A DNA stretch of 23,741 nucleotides from JBKBXU01 sp046313675 (lineage in GTDB: Bacteria; Bacteroidota; Bacteroidia; Cytophagales; Cytophagaceae), in the NCBI GenBank assembly GCA_046313675.1, contig JBKBXU010000027.1:1-23741 (forward strand). The letters are read 5' to 3'. Numbering within the stretch: the stretch's first letter is position 1; every line of letters begins with the position of its first letter. The notes under the pieces are model-generated. The model was not told the DNA's origin. It made no database searches and saw nothing but the letters and a program-made list of their open reading frames with translations. Made by a program: the position numbers and the translations under genes. This document shows positions 7,707 to 15,739 of the stretch, in pieces.

Positions 7707-8228
7707 TTAAAATATCTTCCTGATCTCATCTTTAAGTATCTGTAAAGCAATTGAAATAGGATCTACTTCTTTGCTATTGTACACTTCAAAGATTTTTTTT
7801 GCAAGTTCTATACTCTTAGCATCCTTGGGAAGGCCATTATTTGCCTGATTTATAACAGATATTATTTCATCTTTTGTATTACGGACAGCCTGCCATACCT
7901 GATCGCTCATATATACCTGTTGAGAAAGATTGTGGTTAAACTCTTCTCTTATTTCATGAACCAGAATATGATGGAACTGGGCAACGTTATAGGAAGGATC
8001 GTTAGAACGCATTACGAGATTATGAGGAGAAATACGTTCAAGAAACAAACTCATACGCTCGTAAGCCTGAAGTCTAATAGGAAGAACGATATTTGTATTA
8101 GTAAGCTTAATATCAAGGAGTTTTTTTTCAAACTCTTTCGTAAGAAAAGCTTTTACCGTAAAATATATCGCTAAAAGAGACACGCCCGCAGGTAGCAATA
8201 TTTTTATTAAATCACTAAGAATTTGCAT
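7707..8228 (-). CDS. Membrane-anchored protein of unknown function
   Basis: This 173-residue protein has one N-terminal membrane segment (about residues 7-27, LIKILLPAGVSLLAIYFTVKAF) with a short cytoplasm- or periplasm-facing tail in front, then a soluble, mostly helical region. The soluble part contains a well-conserved-looking stretch, LPIRLQAYERMSLFLERISP at 49-68, and HEIREEFNHNLSQQVYMS at about 91-108. This arrangement resembles a protein of unknown function common in Bacteroidota, but I cannot name a biochemical role. It is divergent from the Fe-S carrier homologue with 70 bases between them and has its own promoter-like element. No catalytic motif is visible. Confidence 0.8.
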   Translation of the reverse strand: MQILSDLIKILLPAGVSLLAIYFTVKAFLTKEFEKKLLDIKLTNTNIVLPIRLQAYERMSLFLERISPHNLVMRSNDPSYNVAQFHHILVHEIREEFNHNLSQQVYMSDQVWQAVRNTKDEIISVINQANNGLPKDAKSIELAKKIFEVYNSKEVDPISIALQILKDEIRKIF

Positions 8229-8247
8229 ATTTCACTATATTTAAGCA

Positions 8248-8255
8248 CAAAAATA
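8248..8255 (-). promoter_or_regulatory. Candidate -7 element TATTTTTG for the membrane-anchored unknown protein
   Basis: The minus strand reads TATTTTTG about 20 bases before the ATG at 8228, predicting a leader of only about 13 bases. A TTCG at 8277-8280 (minus) sits 21 bases upstream as an imperfect -33 element. Confidence 0.4.
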
Positions 8256-8298
8256 TAAAGATTCCGATCAAAACCACGAATTTATTATTCTTCACCAT

Positions 8299-8592
8299 AT
8301 GACACAAGAAATTCCTTTTTCGTTCACTGAAACCGCACTCCGGGAATTAAAAAATATTATTTCAACAAAAGGCATCCCTAAAGAATATGGTTTAAGGCTT
8401 GGAATCAAAGGGGGTGGTTGTTCGGGCATATCCTATATGTTAGGTTTTGATACTTTAAAAGAAACGGATCTCAACTATACTTTTGAATCAATTTCTATCT
8501 ACATTGAAAAAAAGCATATGATGTATATACTTGGCAAAACGGTGGATTTTGAAGATGGTATAAATGCAAGAGGATTTGTATTCAAAGATTAA
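8299..8592 (+). CDS. HesB/IscA-family A-type Fe-S carrier homologue lacking the C-terminal CxC
   Basis: The 97-residue product has the fold signature of A-type carriers (IscA, SufA, ErpA): GLRLGIKGGGCSGISYMLGFD at 31-51 with the first ligand Cys41, and the strand pair up to TVDFEDGINARGFVFKD. Active family members continue with NPNAxxxCGCGxSF, which gives two more cysteine ligands. Here the protein stops right after GFVFKD, so only one of the three cysteines remains. The missing tail is not present in another frame: the DNA after the stop is the end of the convergent ChaN-like gene, overlapping by three bases. It may be a non-canonical carrier or a scaffold needing a partner, or it may have lost cluster binding. 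Confidence 0.85.
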   Translation: MTQEIPFSFTETALRELKNIISTKGIPKEYGLRLGIKGGGCSGISYMLGFDTLKETDLNYTFESISIYIEKKHMMYILGKTVDFEDGINARGFVFKD

Positions 8593-9446
8593 TGTGTTTT
8601 TGTCATATCCGATGGCACAACAATAATAAAATCAGCCTTTCCAAGAAACTTCGGATCCAGAGTGTTAATATCGACCTGTTCAACCGAGGAGAACGTCGAA
8701 ATATTCAATTGCCTCAAATGCCTTTTTAGGTGCCAGTAAATTCCCTCAAAATTATCCGAATGATAAGCTCCATTTATGTGAAAAAACAACTTCCCAGGGG
8801 TCCAGTTCATTAAAATAAAATGCGCCATGGTGCCATCCTTTATAGCTTGGGCATCTGCCATGTAAGGCATGCTGTGGCCGTGATCAGGGGCATCCAGAAG
8901 CCTCTTATAACCAGGCAATAATGGATCGTAAGAAAATGGCAGAGGTGCTATCCATTCTTTTGCCCTGGCATCCAATTCGTCTAATTTATTTAAGCCTTCA
9001 CGAGCAACCAAACCGGCATACCTGCGGGGAATGTTACTTGCAACAAAGGGTAGTTTATTGGCATAGGCAAATTCAAACATGGGCTCATAGTCGGTTCTAA
9101 AATTATCCCAGGGTCTCGCTTCCCGAATCAGATGAGACATAGGAATAAAGCCACTCATGTATTCATCAATAACCACTTGCACATCTGATTCGAAAAACTC
9201 GCCTCCCAATATCAGTGACTTCCTCTGTTTATTCAGGGATTTTATTATTTCCAATCTCATCCAATGAACAATGGGATTGTTATGCAACTCCCCGAAAAGA
9301 ACAATATCCTGATTTTTAACAGCAGAAATCAGACTATCATAAACAACGGGATTCCCTCCTTTATCATAAATTTTGTAAGCTGCTTTTTGACTATATGCCT
9401 GAAAGGAAAAAAACAAGGATATAAAAAATGCGTAAAATTTATTCAT
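8589..9446 (-). CDS. ChaN-like (haem/iron-related, Tiki superfamily) secreted protein
   Basis: A 285-residue exported protein with a type I signal peptide (MNKFYAFFISLFFSFQAYSQ, cleavage near residue 20). FGELHNNPIVHWMRLEI at 51-67 and the following GGEFFESDVQ segment match the N-terminal conserved region of the ChaN family, which in Campylobacter binds haem as a lipoprotein. ADAQAIKDGTMAHFIL and FHINGAYHSDNFEG further on are the other two conserved blocks, including the GxxH. No lipobox cysteine is seen, so it is probably periplasmic rather than a lipoprotein. The superfamily also contains metalloproteases, so an enzymatic role is possible. It is the last gene of an overlapping operon, sharing ATGA with folB, and may serve iron or haem handling. 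Confidence 0.85.
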   Translation of the reverse strand: MNKFYAFFISLFFSFQAYSQKAAYKIYDKGGNPVVYDSLISAVKNQDIVLFGELHNNPIVHWMRLEIIKSLNKQRKSLILGGEFFESDVQVVIDEYMSGFIPMSHLIREARPWDNFRTDYEPMFEFAYANKLPFVASNIPRRYAGLVAREGLNKLDELDARAKEWIAPLPFSYDPLLPGYKRLLDAPDHGHSMPYMADAQAIKDGTMAHFILMNWTPGKLFFHINGAYHSDNFEGIYWHLKRHLRQLNISTFSSVEQVDINTLDPKFLGKADFIIVVPSDMTKTH

Positions 9447-9805
9447 CGTTTTTTGTAAATTTTTACTGCTGCATTACGGCAGATTCCACCAATCGGAGGA
9501 TTTTTCTTCTCAAGTTTAACTTCCGCAGATAAAACAGACGGAAACTCCGTGAACAGGTTATTAATAATGCTTCCTACCACTGTTTCAAGTAATTTCACCG
9601 GTTTATCCATTACGGTCTGCACTATTTTATAAATCTGCTCATAATCTACTGTTTGCTGCAACTCATCTTCCTTCACATCAAATTCCTCCTTTATCCACAC
9701 CTTCACATCCACAGAAAAGGTATTACCAAGCGTACGTTCTGCTTCATAATATCCGTGATAAGCAATAAACTCGAGGCCATTTAATGAAATTTCAATTTCT
9801 GCCAT
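9443..9805 (-). CDS. folB: Dihydroneopterin aldolase
   Basis: Folate-pathway enzyme that cleaves 7,8-dihydroneopterin to 6-hydroxymethyl-dihydropterin and glycolaldehyde, acting as a cytoplasmic oligomer. The 120-residue length is standard. Conserved blocks are FIAYHGYYEAERTLGN at 13-28 (the acidic residue at 23 fits the pterin-binding family Glu position), TVDYEQIY at 52-59 with the conserved Tyr55, LLETVVGSI at 72-80, and LEKKNPPIGG at 98-107 with Lys100 as the likely catalytic lysine. It shares one base with the divIVA-like stop (TAATG) and four bases with the ChaN-like gene, so it is translated as part of a coupled operon. No other folate gene is adjacent. Confidence 0.95.
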   Translation of the reverse strand: MAEIEISLNGLEFIAYHGYYEAERTLGNTFSVDVKVWIKEEFDVKEDELQQTVDYEQIYKIVQTVMDKPVKLLETVVGSIINNLFTEFPSVLSAEVKLEKKNPPIGGICRNAAVKIYKKR

Positions 9806-10506
9806 TATAACTTATCGAAAAAAGAACCTTCACCCGGTTTCTCATTATTTGTTTCTGAAGACTGAGGTTTAATTTCTTCAGCGTTTTTTTGATTTATAGG
9901 TTCAACCGGCTCTTCTCTAAAAGTTTGGTTTTTTTTCTCCGCTCCAATGTTTCGCAATTCCTTAAATTTCTGATATACCTCCTGAGTATTACTTTTAGAG
10001 GTATGACGGGAGATTTTTTCCATCACATCATTAACAAGGCTTTTAACATCTGCAAGAAGATTATCCCTTTGATTTTCAATATAATTATATTCACGCTCAA
10101 CCTGCTTAATCTCATCCTGAAGCTGATCGAAAACTTCTCTGGATTTCTGTTCAGCATCTTCCAAAATAGCTTTGGCCTTATGTTTGGTATCACTCATTAT
10201 GGCCTCTGCCTTTATCTGGGCTTCTCTCAAATGAAGCTCAGCAGATTTATTCGCTTGCTCTATGACATTAGTTCCTGTATCCTCTGCCGTCTTTAAAGCC
10301 TTAAACAAAGAGTTCTCAACTTCCCTTAACTTGCTAACCTCTTTCTCGGTGGCCTCAAGTCTCCTCCTTATTTCTTTATTTTCATCAAGTATCTTCTCCC
10401 ATTCCTGAGAAAGAGAAACCAAAAACGCATCAACTTCATCTTTTTCATACCCTCTAAAGGCTTTTTCAAATTCCTTTTGCCTGATTTCAATCGGTGTGAT
10501 CTTCAT
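9805..10506 (-). CDS. DivIVA-domain coiled-coil protein
   Basis: A 233-residue cytoplasmic protein. Residues 1-35 form the DivIVA N-terminal domain (MKITPIEIRQKEFEKAFRGY, then EVDAFL), and Phe17 and Arg18 occupy the same positions as the membrane-inserting residues of Bacillus DivIVA. Residues about 36-175 are a long, charged coiled coil, with a probable break near 85 (GTNVIEQANKS), and residues 195-233 are a low-complexity acidic/polar tail ending GSFFDKL. Such proteins bind negatively curved membrane and recruit partners. The gene overlaps its WD40 neighbour by four bases and folB by one, so the WD40 protein is an obvious candidate partner. In Bacteroidota the role of DivIVA-like proteins is largely undefined. 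Confidence 0.88.
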   Translation of the reverse strand: MKITPIEIRQKEFEKAFRGYEKDEVDAFLVSLSQEWEKILDENKEIRRRLEATEKEVSKLREVENSLFKALKTAEDTGTNVIEQANKSAELHLREAQIKAEAIMSDTKHKAKAILEDAEQKSREVFDQLQDEIKQVEREYNYIENQRDNLLADVKSLVNDVMEKISRHTSKSNTQEVYQKFKELRNIGAEKKNQTFREEPVEPINQKNAEEIKPQSSETNNEKPGEGSFFDKL

Positions 10507-11426
10507 TCTATTTTTTCTTTAATTTTTAAATCCCATACAGATATCAAACGGTCATCACTGCAGGAAATTAGTACATCCTGAGGCGCTGACCAGCATAATT
10601 TATTTACGGATGTTCCATGACCGGCATGCCTTGCTTTATCTATTACTTTCAGCAGGCGAAATTCTGTGGCATCCCAAATCTTAATGGCCTTATCCATACT
10701 ACAAGTGGCAAACAATGTACCATTTTTATTATAGGCAATATGATTTATAGCATACATATGTGCCACAATTGAATTTACCGGGCTATATTCTCCCTCAACA
10801 TCCCATACATTCAAGTGAGCATCCCTACTACCACTCAATAGATATTTCCCATCCGGAGAAAACTTAAGTGAAAACACAGAGTTTTTATGCGCTTCAAAAG
10901 ATCTGATTACCTTTAAACTTTTAAGGTCAATTACTTTGATAAAATTATCGCTGAATCCGGCAACCAAAAAATTGCCTTCAGTATCTATGGCCAGGGTTCG
11001 AAGACTTTTATCCGATAGCTTCAGTTTCGCCAACACCGACAGATCATCCACATTCTGAACATACAATACACCTTCCCCTGTTCCGGCAAAAATCCTGTCT
11101 TTGTATGAAATTATGTCAAAAATCGCAGAATTTGTTATTTTTGAGGATATAATCTCTTTTTTAGTATTCAGATCAATAAGATGAAGTCCTTCGAAGTTTT
11201 GCCCTATCAATAAACGATTCTTTTCCCTTAAAAAATGTAGCGCATAAACAGAATTAGCAACTTTTGCCACAAGTTTCCCCATGTCAGGCTCTGACAAATT
11301 CCACTCCACTACCAGGCCATCTCCTGCAGCCGAAAAGAATATATTATCTCCTCCTGCTTCCAGGCTATATATACAATCTCTATGACCAGAAAATGTTCCT
11401 GATTTCCCTACACTTATGTTTCGCAT
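10503..11426 (-). CDS. Seven-blade WD40 repeat protein
   Basis: A 307-residue cytoplasmic protein made almost entirely of WD40 repeats, with no signal peptide. Seven repeats can be counted from about 15, 58, 100, 140, 179, 221 and 268. The best conserved are SGSRDAHLNVWDV (198-210), SMDKAIKIWDA (243-253) and SCSDDRLISVWDL (288-300); the GH/AH that starts a blade is visible at 14, 179, 222 and 269. The early blades are degenerate. WD40 propellers are protein-binding scaffolds, so this is most likely a hub for other cell components. It is the first gene of the four-gene operon and shares ATGA with the divIVA-like gene. It is divergent from the thioredoxin-fold gene across 189 bases. Confidence 0.92.
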   Translation of the reverse strand: MRNISVGKSGTFSGHRDCIYSLEAGGDNIFFSAAGDGLVVEWNLSEPDMGKLVAKVANSVYALHFLREKNRLLIGQNFEGLHLIDLNTKKEIISSKITNSAIFDIISYKDRIFAGTGEGVLYVQNVDDLSVLAKLKLSDKSLRTLAIDTEGNFLVAGFSDNFIKVIDLKSLKVIRSFEAHKNSVFSLKFSPDGKYLLSGSRDAHLNVWDVEGEYSPVNSIVAHMYAINHIAYNKNGTLFATCSMDKAIKIWDATEFRLLKVIDKARHAGHGTSVNKLCWSAPQDVLISCSDDRLISVWDLKIKEKIE

Positions 11427-11615
11427 GAACCTTAAGTTTGCCTAAATTTAGCTAATAAATTTATTATGAAAAAAAAGCATCTTCTTTTATGTACAATTCG
11501 TAAAAACAGGAAATTTAGTTAACCCATACTACGTTTACTTTAAATAGATACAGGCTTGAGATATTTCGGCACGATTAATGTATTTTTTACTATATTTAAT
11601 AAAAAAAGTCTATAA

Positions 11616-12221
11616 ATGAAACCGATAATACTTATAATAGTTGTCTTATTCAGTGCTTTTTCTTTAAAGAAAAATTCGACTGAATATAAACCCGGTGACA
11701 AGGTGAATAACTTTACTTTAACAAATGCTATAGATAACAATCCAGTATCTCTGTTTGATTTTGCCGATAAAAAAGGAGTTGCCGTGATATTTACAAGCCA
11801 TAGTTGTCCTTTTAGTAAGATTTATGATGAGAGGATCAGCCAACTAGCCAAAGAATTTGAAGAAAAAGGAATAAAATTTCTACTTATAAACCCGAATATT
11901 CCATCTCTGAGTCCGGATGACACCCCTGCAAAAATGACCCAGTACGCAAAAAGCAAAAACTTTTCAACTCCTTATTTAATAGATAGCCAACAAAAGGTAT
12001 GCAACCAGTTTGGCGCAACCCGTACACCTGAAGTTTTTCTTATGAAAAATATCAACGGAAACTTTATTATTTTTTATAAAGGAGCCATTGACAACAATCC
12101 TCAGGTAGCCACCGAAGCGAATCAACATTATTTTAAGGATGCCTGCAACAGCCTTTTGTTAAACAGGGCTGTAAAAGTTTCAGACAAACGTGCGGTAGGT
12201 TGCATGATCAAGAGGCCTTAA
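11616..12221 (+). CDS. Exported thioredoxin-fold protein, peroxiredoxin-like type
   Basis: A 201-residue protein starting with a hydrophobic export signal (MKPIILIIVVLFSAFSL), probably periplasmic. The thioredoxin fold runs from about residue 25 (YKPGDKVNNFTLTNA). The active-site segment is FTSHSCPFSK at 59-68, with a single Cys64 where thioredoxins have CxxC, as in the PRX-like subgroup of the AhpC/TSA superfamily. The cis-Pro is Pro138 in ATRTPEVFL. Extra cysteines are at 129, 177 and 196; the last, in AVGCMIKR, follows the pattern seen at the end of this subgroup. It probably acts as a thiol peroxidase or reductase-linked protein. The gene stands alone, convergent with the SirB1-type gene at 13 bases. 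Confidence 0.85.
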   Translation: MKPIILIIVVLFSAFSLKKNSTEYKPGDKVNNFTLTNAIDNNPVSLFDFADKKGVAVIFTSHSCPFSKIYDERISQLAKEFEEKGIKFLLINPNIPSLSPDDTPAKMTQYAKSKNFSTPYLIDSQQKVCNQFGATRTPEVFLMKNINGNFIIFYKGAIDNNPQVATEANQHYFKDACNSLLLNRAVKVSDKRAVGCMIKRP

Positions 12222-12234
12222 AATTTAGAGCTGA

Positions 12235-13086
12235 TTAATCAATAATCTCATTTTCATCAGAAATCATTTGAAGGAGCATATTAACCTCTTCGGTTTTAGA
12301 GGTATCCCCCAATTTTTCAAACGCAATCTTCAGATTCCTTAAAACTCTTTTAATTATTTCTATATTAGAACACGGCTGATAAAAAATATCCAAAGGTGTC
12401 AGATTCAGATGAGATATGTAATTATCTATATCCGCTTTTGAAAAGATCAACCCTTTATTAAAAACGTTAATATAGAACTGCGTATCCTCCGTTTTATAAG
12501 TAAGAATAAAAAGATTTGGCAGATTCACCCCATACACAGGCAGTTTGAGCTTTTGAGCTACCAACATGTATATCACACATAAGGAAATCGGATTGCCTTT
12601 CTTCGATTCAAGCACAATATTGATCATGGAATTGGCTGGAGAATGAAAGTTTTTAGTGTTAGCACTAAATTTTAATTTCCCAAAAAGTACATTATTTATA
12701 ATCCTTACCTGTTCAAAAGGGAGTAAATCATTCCTTAATTCCAGCCATGCTTCATAGTAAATTTGCTCAAGCTCACTCTTTAGTTTCTCTAATTCTATAT
12801 CAGGATACTGATAAGTTGCCACTAACCACATCCCTTCCAGTAAATCCTGGCCTCCTTGTTCTTTCCATTTTTCAAGCCTTTCTTTAAGCAAGTCAAAATG
12901 AAGGGTGTGAATAAGCTCCTCAATACGCTTTTGCACAAGCGGGTTAAAATTATTCTCCCATTCAGTTTCAAGAAACGGTATAATTCCTCCGCCCAGGGAA
13001 ATGATTTCTCTTTCTACCTGATAGATTACTTCATTATCCTCGTCATCCAGTAAAGATATTAATGCTTTAATTTTATTATTGTCCAT
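12235..13086 (-). CDS. SirB1-type transglutaminase-like protein
   Basis: A 283-residue cytoplasmic protein of the SirB1/transglutaminase-core-2 family. Residues 1-75 are helical and resemble HEAT-type repeats (ISLLDDEDNEVIYQVEREII). The family core is at about 80-220: DLLEGMWLVATYQYPD, then NSMINIVLESKKGNPISLCVIYMLVAQKL (152-180) and LPVYGVNLPNLFIL (182-195). The usual PGHF-type His is replaced by Asn-Leu, and the catalytic triad of real transglutaminases is not intact, so this is likely a non-enzymatic or altered member. It lies nine bases downstream of the acyl-CoA carboxylase gene and is probably cotranscribed with it. Its role in this organism is unknown. Confidence 0.85.
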   Translation of the reverse strand: MDNNKIKALISLLDDEDNEVIYQVEREIISLGGGIIPFLETEWENNFNPLVQKRIEELIHTLHFDLLKERLEKWKEQGGQDLLEGMWLVATYQYPDIELEKLKSELEQIYYEAWLELRNDLLPFEQVRIINNVLFGKLKFSANTKNFHSPANSMINIVLESKKGNPISLCVIYMLVAQKLKLPVYGVNLPNLFILTYKTEDTQFYINVFNKGLIFSKADIDNYISHLNLTPLDIFYQPCSNIEIIKRVLRNLKIAFEKLGDTSKTEEVNMLLQMISDENEIID

Positions 13087-13095
13087 GATAATTAA

Positions 13096-14721
13096 CTAGG
13101 TTTGAATAACGCCCACATTAAATTTTTCGGGCTTGGCTTGATTAGCAGCTTCTATTCCCATAGAGATAATTTTTCGGGTTTCAAGTGGGTCAACAATGCC
13201 ATCCACCCATAATCTTGCCGCGGCATAATAAGGAGATAACTGTTCAGTATAGCTCCTTGTTACTTCATCCAGAAGTTTTTTCTCATCTTCTGGCTTTACA
13301 GTCTCTCCTTTACCTTTCAAAGATGCGATCTTAATCTGCAAAAGCGTCTTTGCTGCAGCTGAACCACTCATTACAGCCAGTTGAGCTGAGGGCCAGGCAT
13401 AAATAAGTCTTGGATCATAGGCCTTACCGCACATGGCATAATTTCCTGCGCCGTAAGAATTGCCCAAAATGAAGGTAAATTTCGGTACTACAGAATTTGC
13501 CATGGCATTAACCAGCTTCGCCCCATCCTTTATAATCCCTCCGTGCTCTGAGCGGCTTCCAACCATAAAACCGGTTACATCCTGCAAAAATACGAGCGGA
13601 ATCTTCTTCTGATTGCAATTCATAATAAAACGGGCTGCCTTATCGGCAGAATCAGAATAAATTACACCTCCCATCTGCATCTCATTTTTCTTATTCTTGA
13701 CCATCTTTCTCTGGTTGGCCACTATACCAACCGCCCATCCTTCTATCCTGGCATAAGCACAAATAATGGTTTGCCCATACAAAGGCTTATATTCATCAAC
13801 TTCTGAGTTATCAACCAACCTTTTGATGATTTCCATCATATCATATGGCTTTGTCCGATCTCCGGGTAATATACCATAAATATCTGTAGGGTTTTCTTTA
13901 GGAGGGCACGGCTCACTACGGTTATAGCCTGCCAGTTCGGGGTCGCCTATTTTAGAAACGATGCTTCGGATATGCTCTAGACAAGATGTATCATCAGGAA
14001 ATTTATTATCAGTTACACCTGAAATTTCACAATGTGTAGTAGCTCCACCCAAGGTCTCATTATCAACATCCTCGCCAATTGCTGCTTTGACCAAATAAGG
14101 CCCGGCCAGGTATATACTTCCTGTCTTATCGACGATCATCGCATCATCAGACATTATTGGCAAATAGGCACCACCGGCAACACAGCTTCCCATAATTGCG
14201 GCAATTTGAACTATGCCCATGGAGGACATCCGGGCGTTATTCCTGAATATTCTGCCAAAATGCTCTTTATCAGGGAAAACCTCATCCTGAAGTGGCAAAA
14301 ACACACCTGCACTATCAACCAGATAAATAATAGGTAATCTATTTTCTATAGAAATCTCCTGAGCTCTTAAATTCTTTTTTGCTGAAATCGGGAACCACGC
14401 CCCTGCCTTAACTGTAGCATCGTTGGCGACAATTACACATTGCCTACCATGGACATAACCTATCCCGGCAACCACTCCTCCTGAAGGACATCCGCCGTAT
14501 TCAGCATACATATTATCCCCTACAAAGGCTCCTATTTCCAGGAAATCGGTATCATCATCTATAAGTTTAGAAACCCTCTCCCTGGCAGTAAGTTTGCCCT
14601 TCTCATGCTGGTCTTTAATCTTTTTCTCTCCCCCCCCAAGTTTGACTTTTTCCAACTTATGCTTTAAGTAAGAAATCAATTGCTTGTTTACATCCTCATT
14701 TTTATTGAATTCCAAATTCAT
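13096..14721 (-). CDS. Acyl-CoA carboxylase carboxyltransferase (beta) subunit, methylcrotonyl-CoA carboxylase type
   Basis: A 541-residue biotin-dependent carboxyltransferase that moves CO2 from biotin to an acyl-CoA. TARERVSKLID at 45-55 is the usual N-terminal landmark. The N-terminal crotonase-like domain has QDEVFPDKEHFGRIFRNNA (145-163) and MGSCVAGGAYLPIMSDD (177-193), a pattern closest to methylcrotonyl-CoA carboxylase beta (leucine breakdown). The C-terminal domain has FILGNSYGAGNYAMCGKAYDP and AQLAVMSG, forming the second oxyanion region. Propionyl- or geranyl-CoA carboxylase cannot be excluded. No biotin carboxylase/carrier subunit is in the window, so the partner must be elsewhere. 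A SirB1-type gene follows at nine bases, and the pirin gene lies 72 bases downstream of a different start. Confidence 0.93.
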   Translation of the reverse strand: MNLEFNKNEDVNKQLISYLKHKLEKVKLGGGEKKIKDQHEKGKLTARERVSKLIDDDTDFLEIGAFVGDNMYAEYGGCPSGGVVAGIGYVHGRQCVIVANDATVKAGAWFPISAKKNLRAQEISIENRLPIIYLVDSAGVFLPLQDEVFPDKEHFGRIFRNNARMSSMGIVQIAAIMGSCVAGGAYLPIMSDDAMIVDKTGSIYLAGPYLVKAAIGEDVDNETLGGATTHCEISGVTDNKFPDDTSCLEHIRSIVSKIGDPELAGYNRSEPCPPKENPTDIYGILPGDRTKPYDMMEIIKRLVDNSEVDEYKPLYGQTIICAYARIEGWAVGIVANQRKMVKNKKNEMQMGGVIYSDSADKAARFIMNCNQKKIPLVFLQDVTGFMVGSRSEHGGIIKDGAKLVNAMANSVVPKFTFILGNSYGAGNYAMCGKAYDPRLIYAWPSAQLAVMSGSAAAKTLLQIKIASLKGKGETVKPEDEKKLLDEVTRSYTEQLSPYYAAARLWVDGIVDPLETRKIISMGIEAANQAKPEKFNVGVIQT

Positions 14722-14793
14722 GCGCTTTAACTTTAATCCCTAAATTAAAGAATAGAATACAAAATAAATAGCAATCAATAAAATTCAAAGAGA

Positions 14794-15504
14794 TTAGTTC
14801 ATGGGAATATCAATAAGCAACACTTTAGAGTCATCCAAGGCACTTAAAGAAAACTTATCGACATCATAAATACCTATAGCATCTCTGGCCCCCAATTCAA
14901 CACCTTCCACTTCTATTCTCCCTTCAATTACCAAAAGAAATGAGCCGTTTCCGGTCTTTTTAGTCTCATAAATCAATTCGCTACCTTTTTCTGGATCTGC
15001 CAGGAAAAACCAGGCATCCTGATTGATCCAGACAGCTCCTTCGGATGAATCGGGAGAAACAATCAACTGCCACCGGTTAATTCTTTCTGTTGCATTAAAA
15101 GTTTTTTGTTCATATCTGGGTTGAATGTTCTTGACTTTAGGGAAAACCCATATTTGAAACAGATTTACGGATTCCTCTTTTGAAGGATTAAATTCTGAAT
15201 GCCTGACACCTGTGCCGGCAGACATAATCTGAACATCACTTGTTTTGATAACTGTGGAATTACCCATTGTATCTTTATGTTCCAGTGCCCCATGCGTTGG
15301 AATGGTAACTATTTCCATATTATCGTGAGGATGCATCCCAAAACCAGCTCCGGGGCCAACTTTATCATCGTTTAAAACACGCAACATTCCAAAATGCATT
15401 TTTGAAGGATCGTAATATCCTGCAAAAGAAAAAAAATGAGCAGCTTTTAACCAACCATGGTCCGCAAAGCCCCTCTCGCTTGCTTTATAAATTAGTTTTT
15501 TCAT
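14794..15504 (-). CDS. Pirin-family bicupin protein
   Basis: The start at 15504 (MKKLIYKASERGFADHGWLK) is preferred over an upstream in-frame ATG at 15540, because related pirins begin there. The 236-residue protein is a bicupin. Metal ligands match E. coli YhhW: His58 and His60 in MHPHDNME, His102 and Glu104 in GVRHSEF. YYDPSKMHFG at 30-39 and the PGAGFGMHPH run at 51-60 are family hallmarks. The second cupin (about 145-236) is more diverged and without metal ligands. Several bacterial pirins are quercetinases, others are transcriptional co-regulators, and neither role can be chosen from sequence. It is transcribed alone, with 199 bases of A/T-rich DNA upstream up to the next coding region at 15740, in which I see no clear promoter. 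Confidence 0.93.
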   Translation of the reverse strand: MKKLIYKASERGFADHGWLKAAHFFSFAGYYDPSKMHFGMLRVLNDDKVGPGAGFGMHPHDNMEIVTIPTHGALEHKDTMGNSTVIKTSDVQIMSAGTGVRHSEFNPSKEESVNLFQIWVFPKVKNIQPRYEQKTFNATERINRWQLIVSPDSSEGAVWINQDAWFFLADPEKGSELIYETKKTGNGSFLLVIEGRIEVEGVELGARDAIGIYDVDKFSLSALDDSKVLLIDIPMN

Positions 15505-15739
15505 GTCATTTATATTTATATTGTTCAGGCTACATATCAAACGGCTTCAATCTCCTCAATATAAAAGAACGAAGCCACCCCAAAGGTTAAAAATATTCAG
15601 GTTTAGCTTCTGATACTCAGAAAAAAATTAAACTGCTGTATTTCATCTTCAAGCGGGATACATTGTATGTATAAACATTTAATGTTAAAACACATATAAA
15701 AATAAAATAAATCCAGCGGAAAGTCAAGAAAAAATCAAA

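Noticed and set aside
9889..10296. A 135-codon plus-strand frame opposite the DivIVA-like gene
   Set aside because: It is the hydrophobic antisense image of a charged coiled coil, a common artefact, and the minus-strand protein is clearly real.
11443..11462. Two copies of TAAATTTA 12 bases apart upstream of the WD40 gene, considered as operator sites
   Set aside because: The sequence is short, self-complementary and typical of AT-rich intergenic DNA; nothing else supports a binding site.
15505..15540. Upstream ATG start for the pirin gene
   Set aside because: The family begins at the MKKLIYKASERG position; the extra 12 residues have no counterpart.
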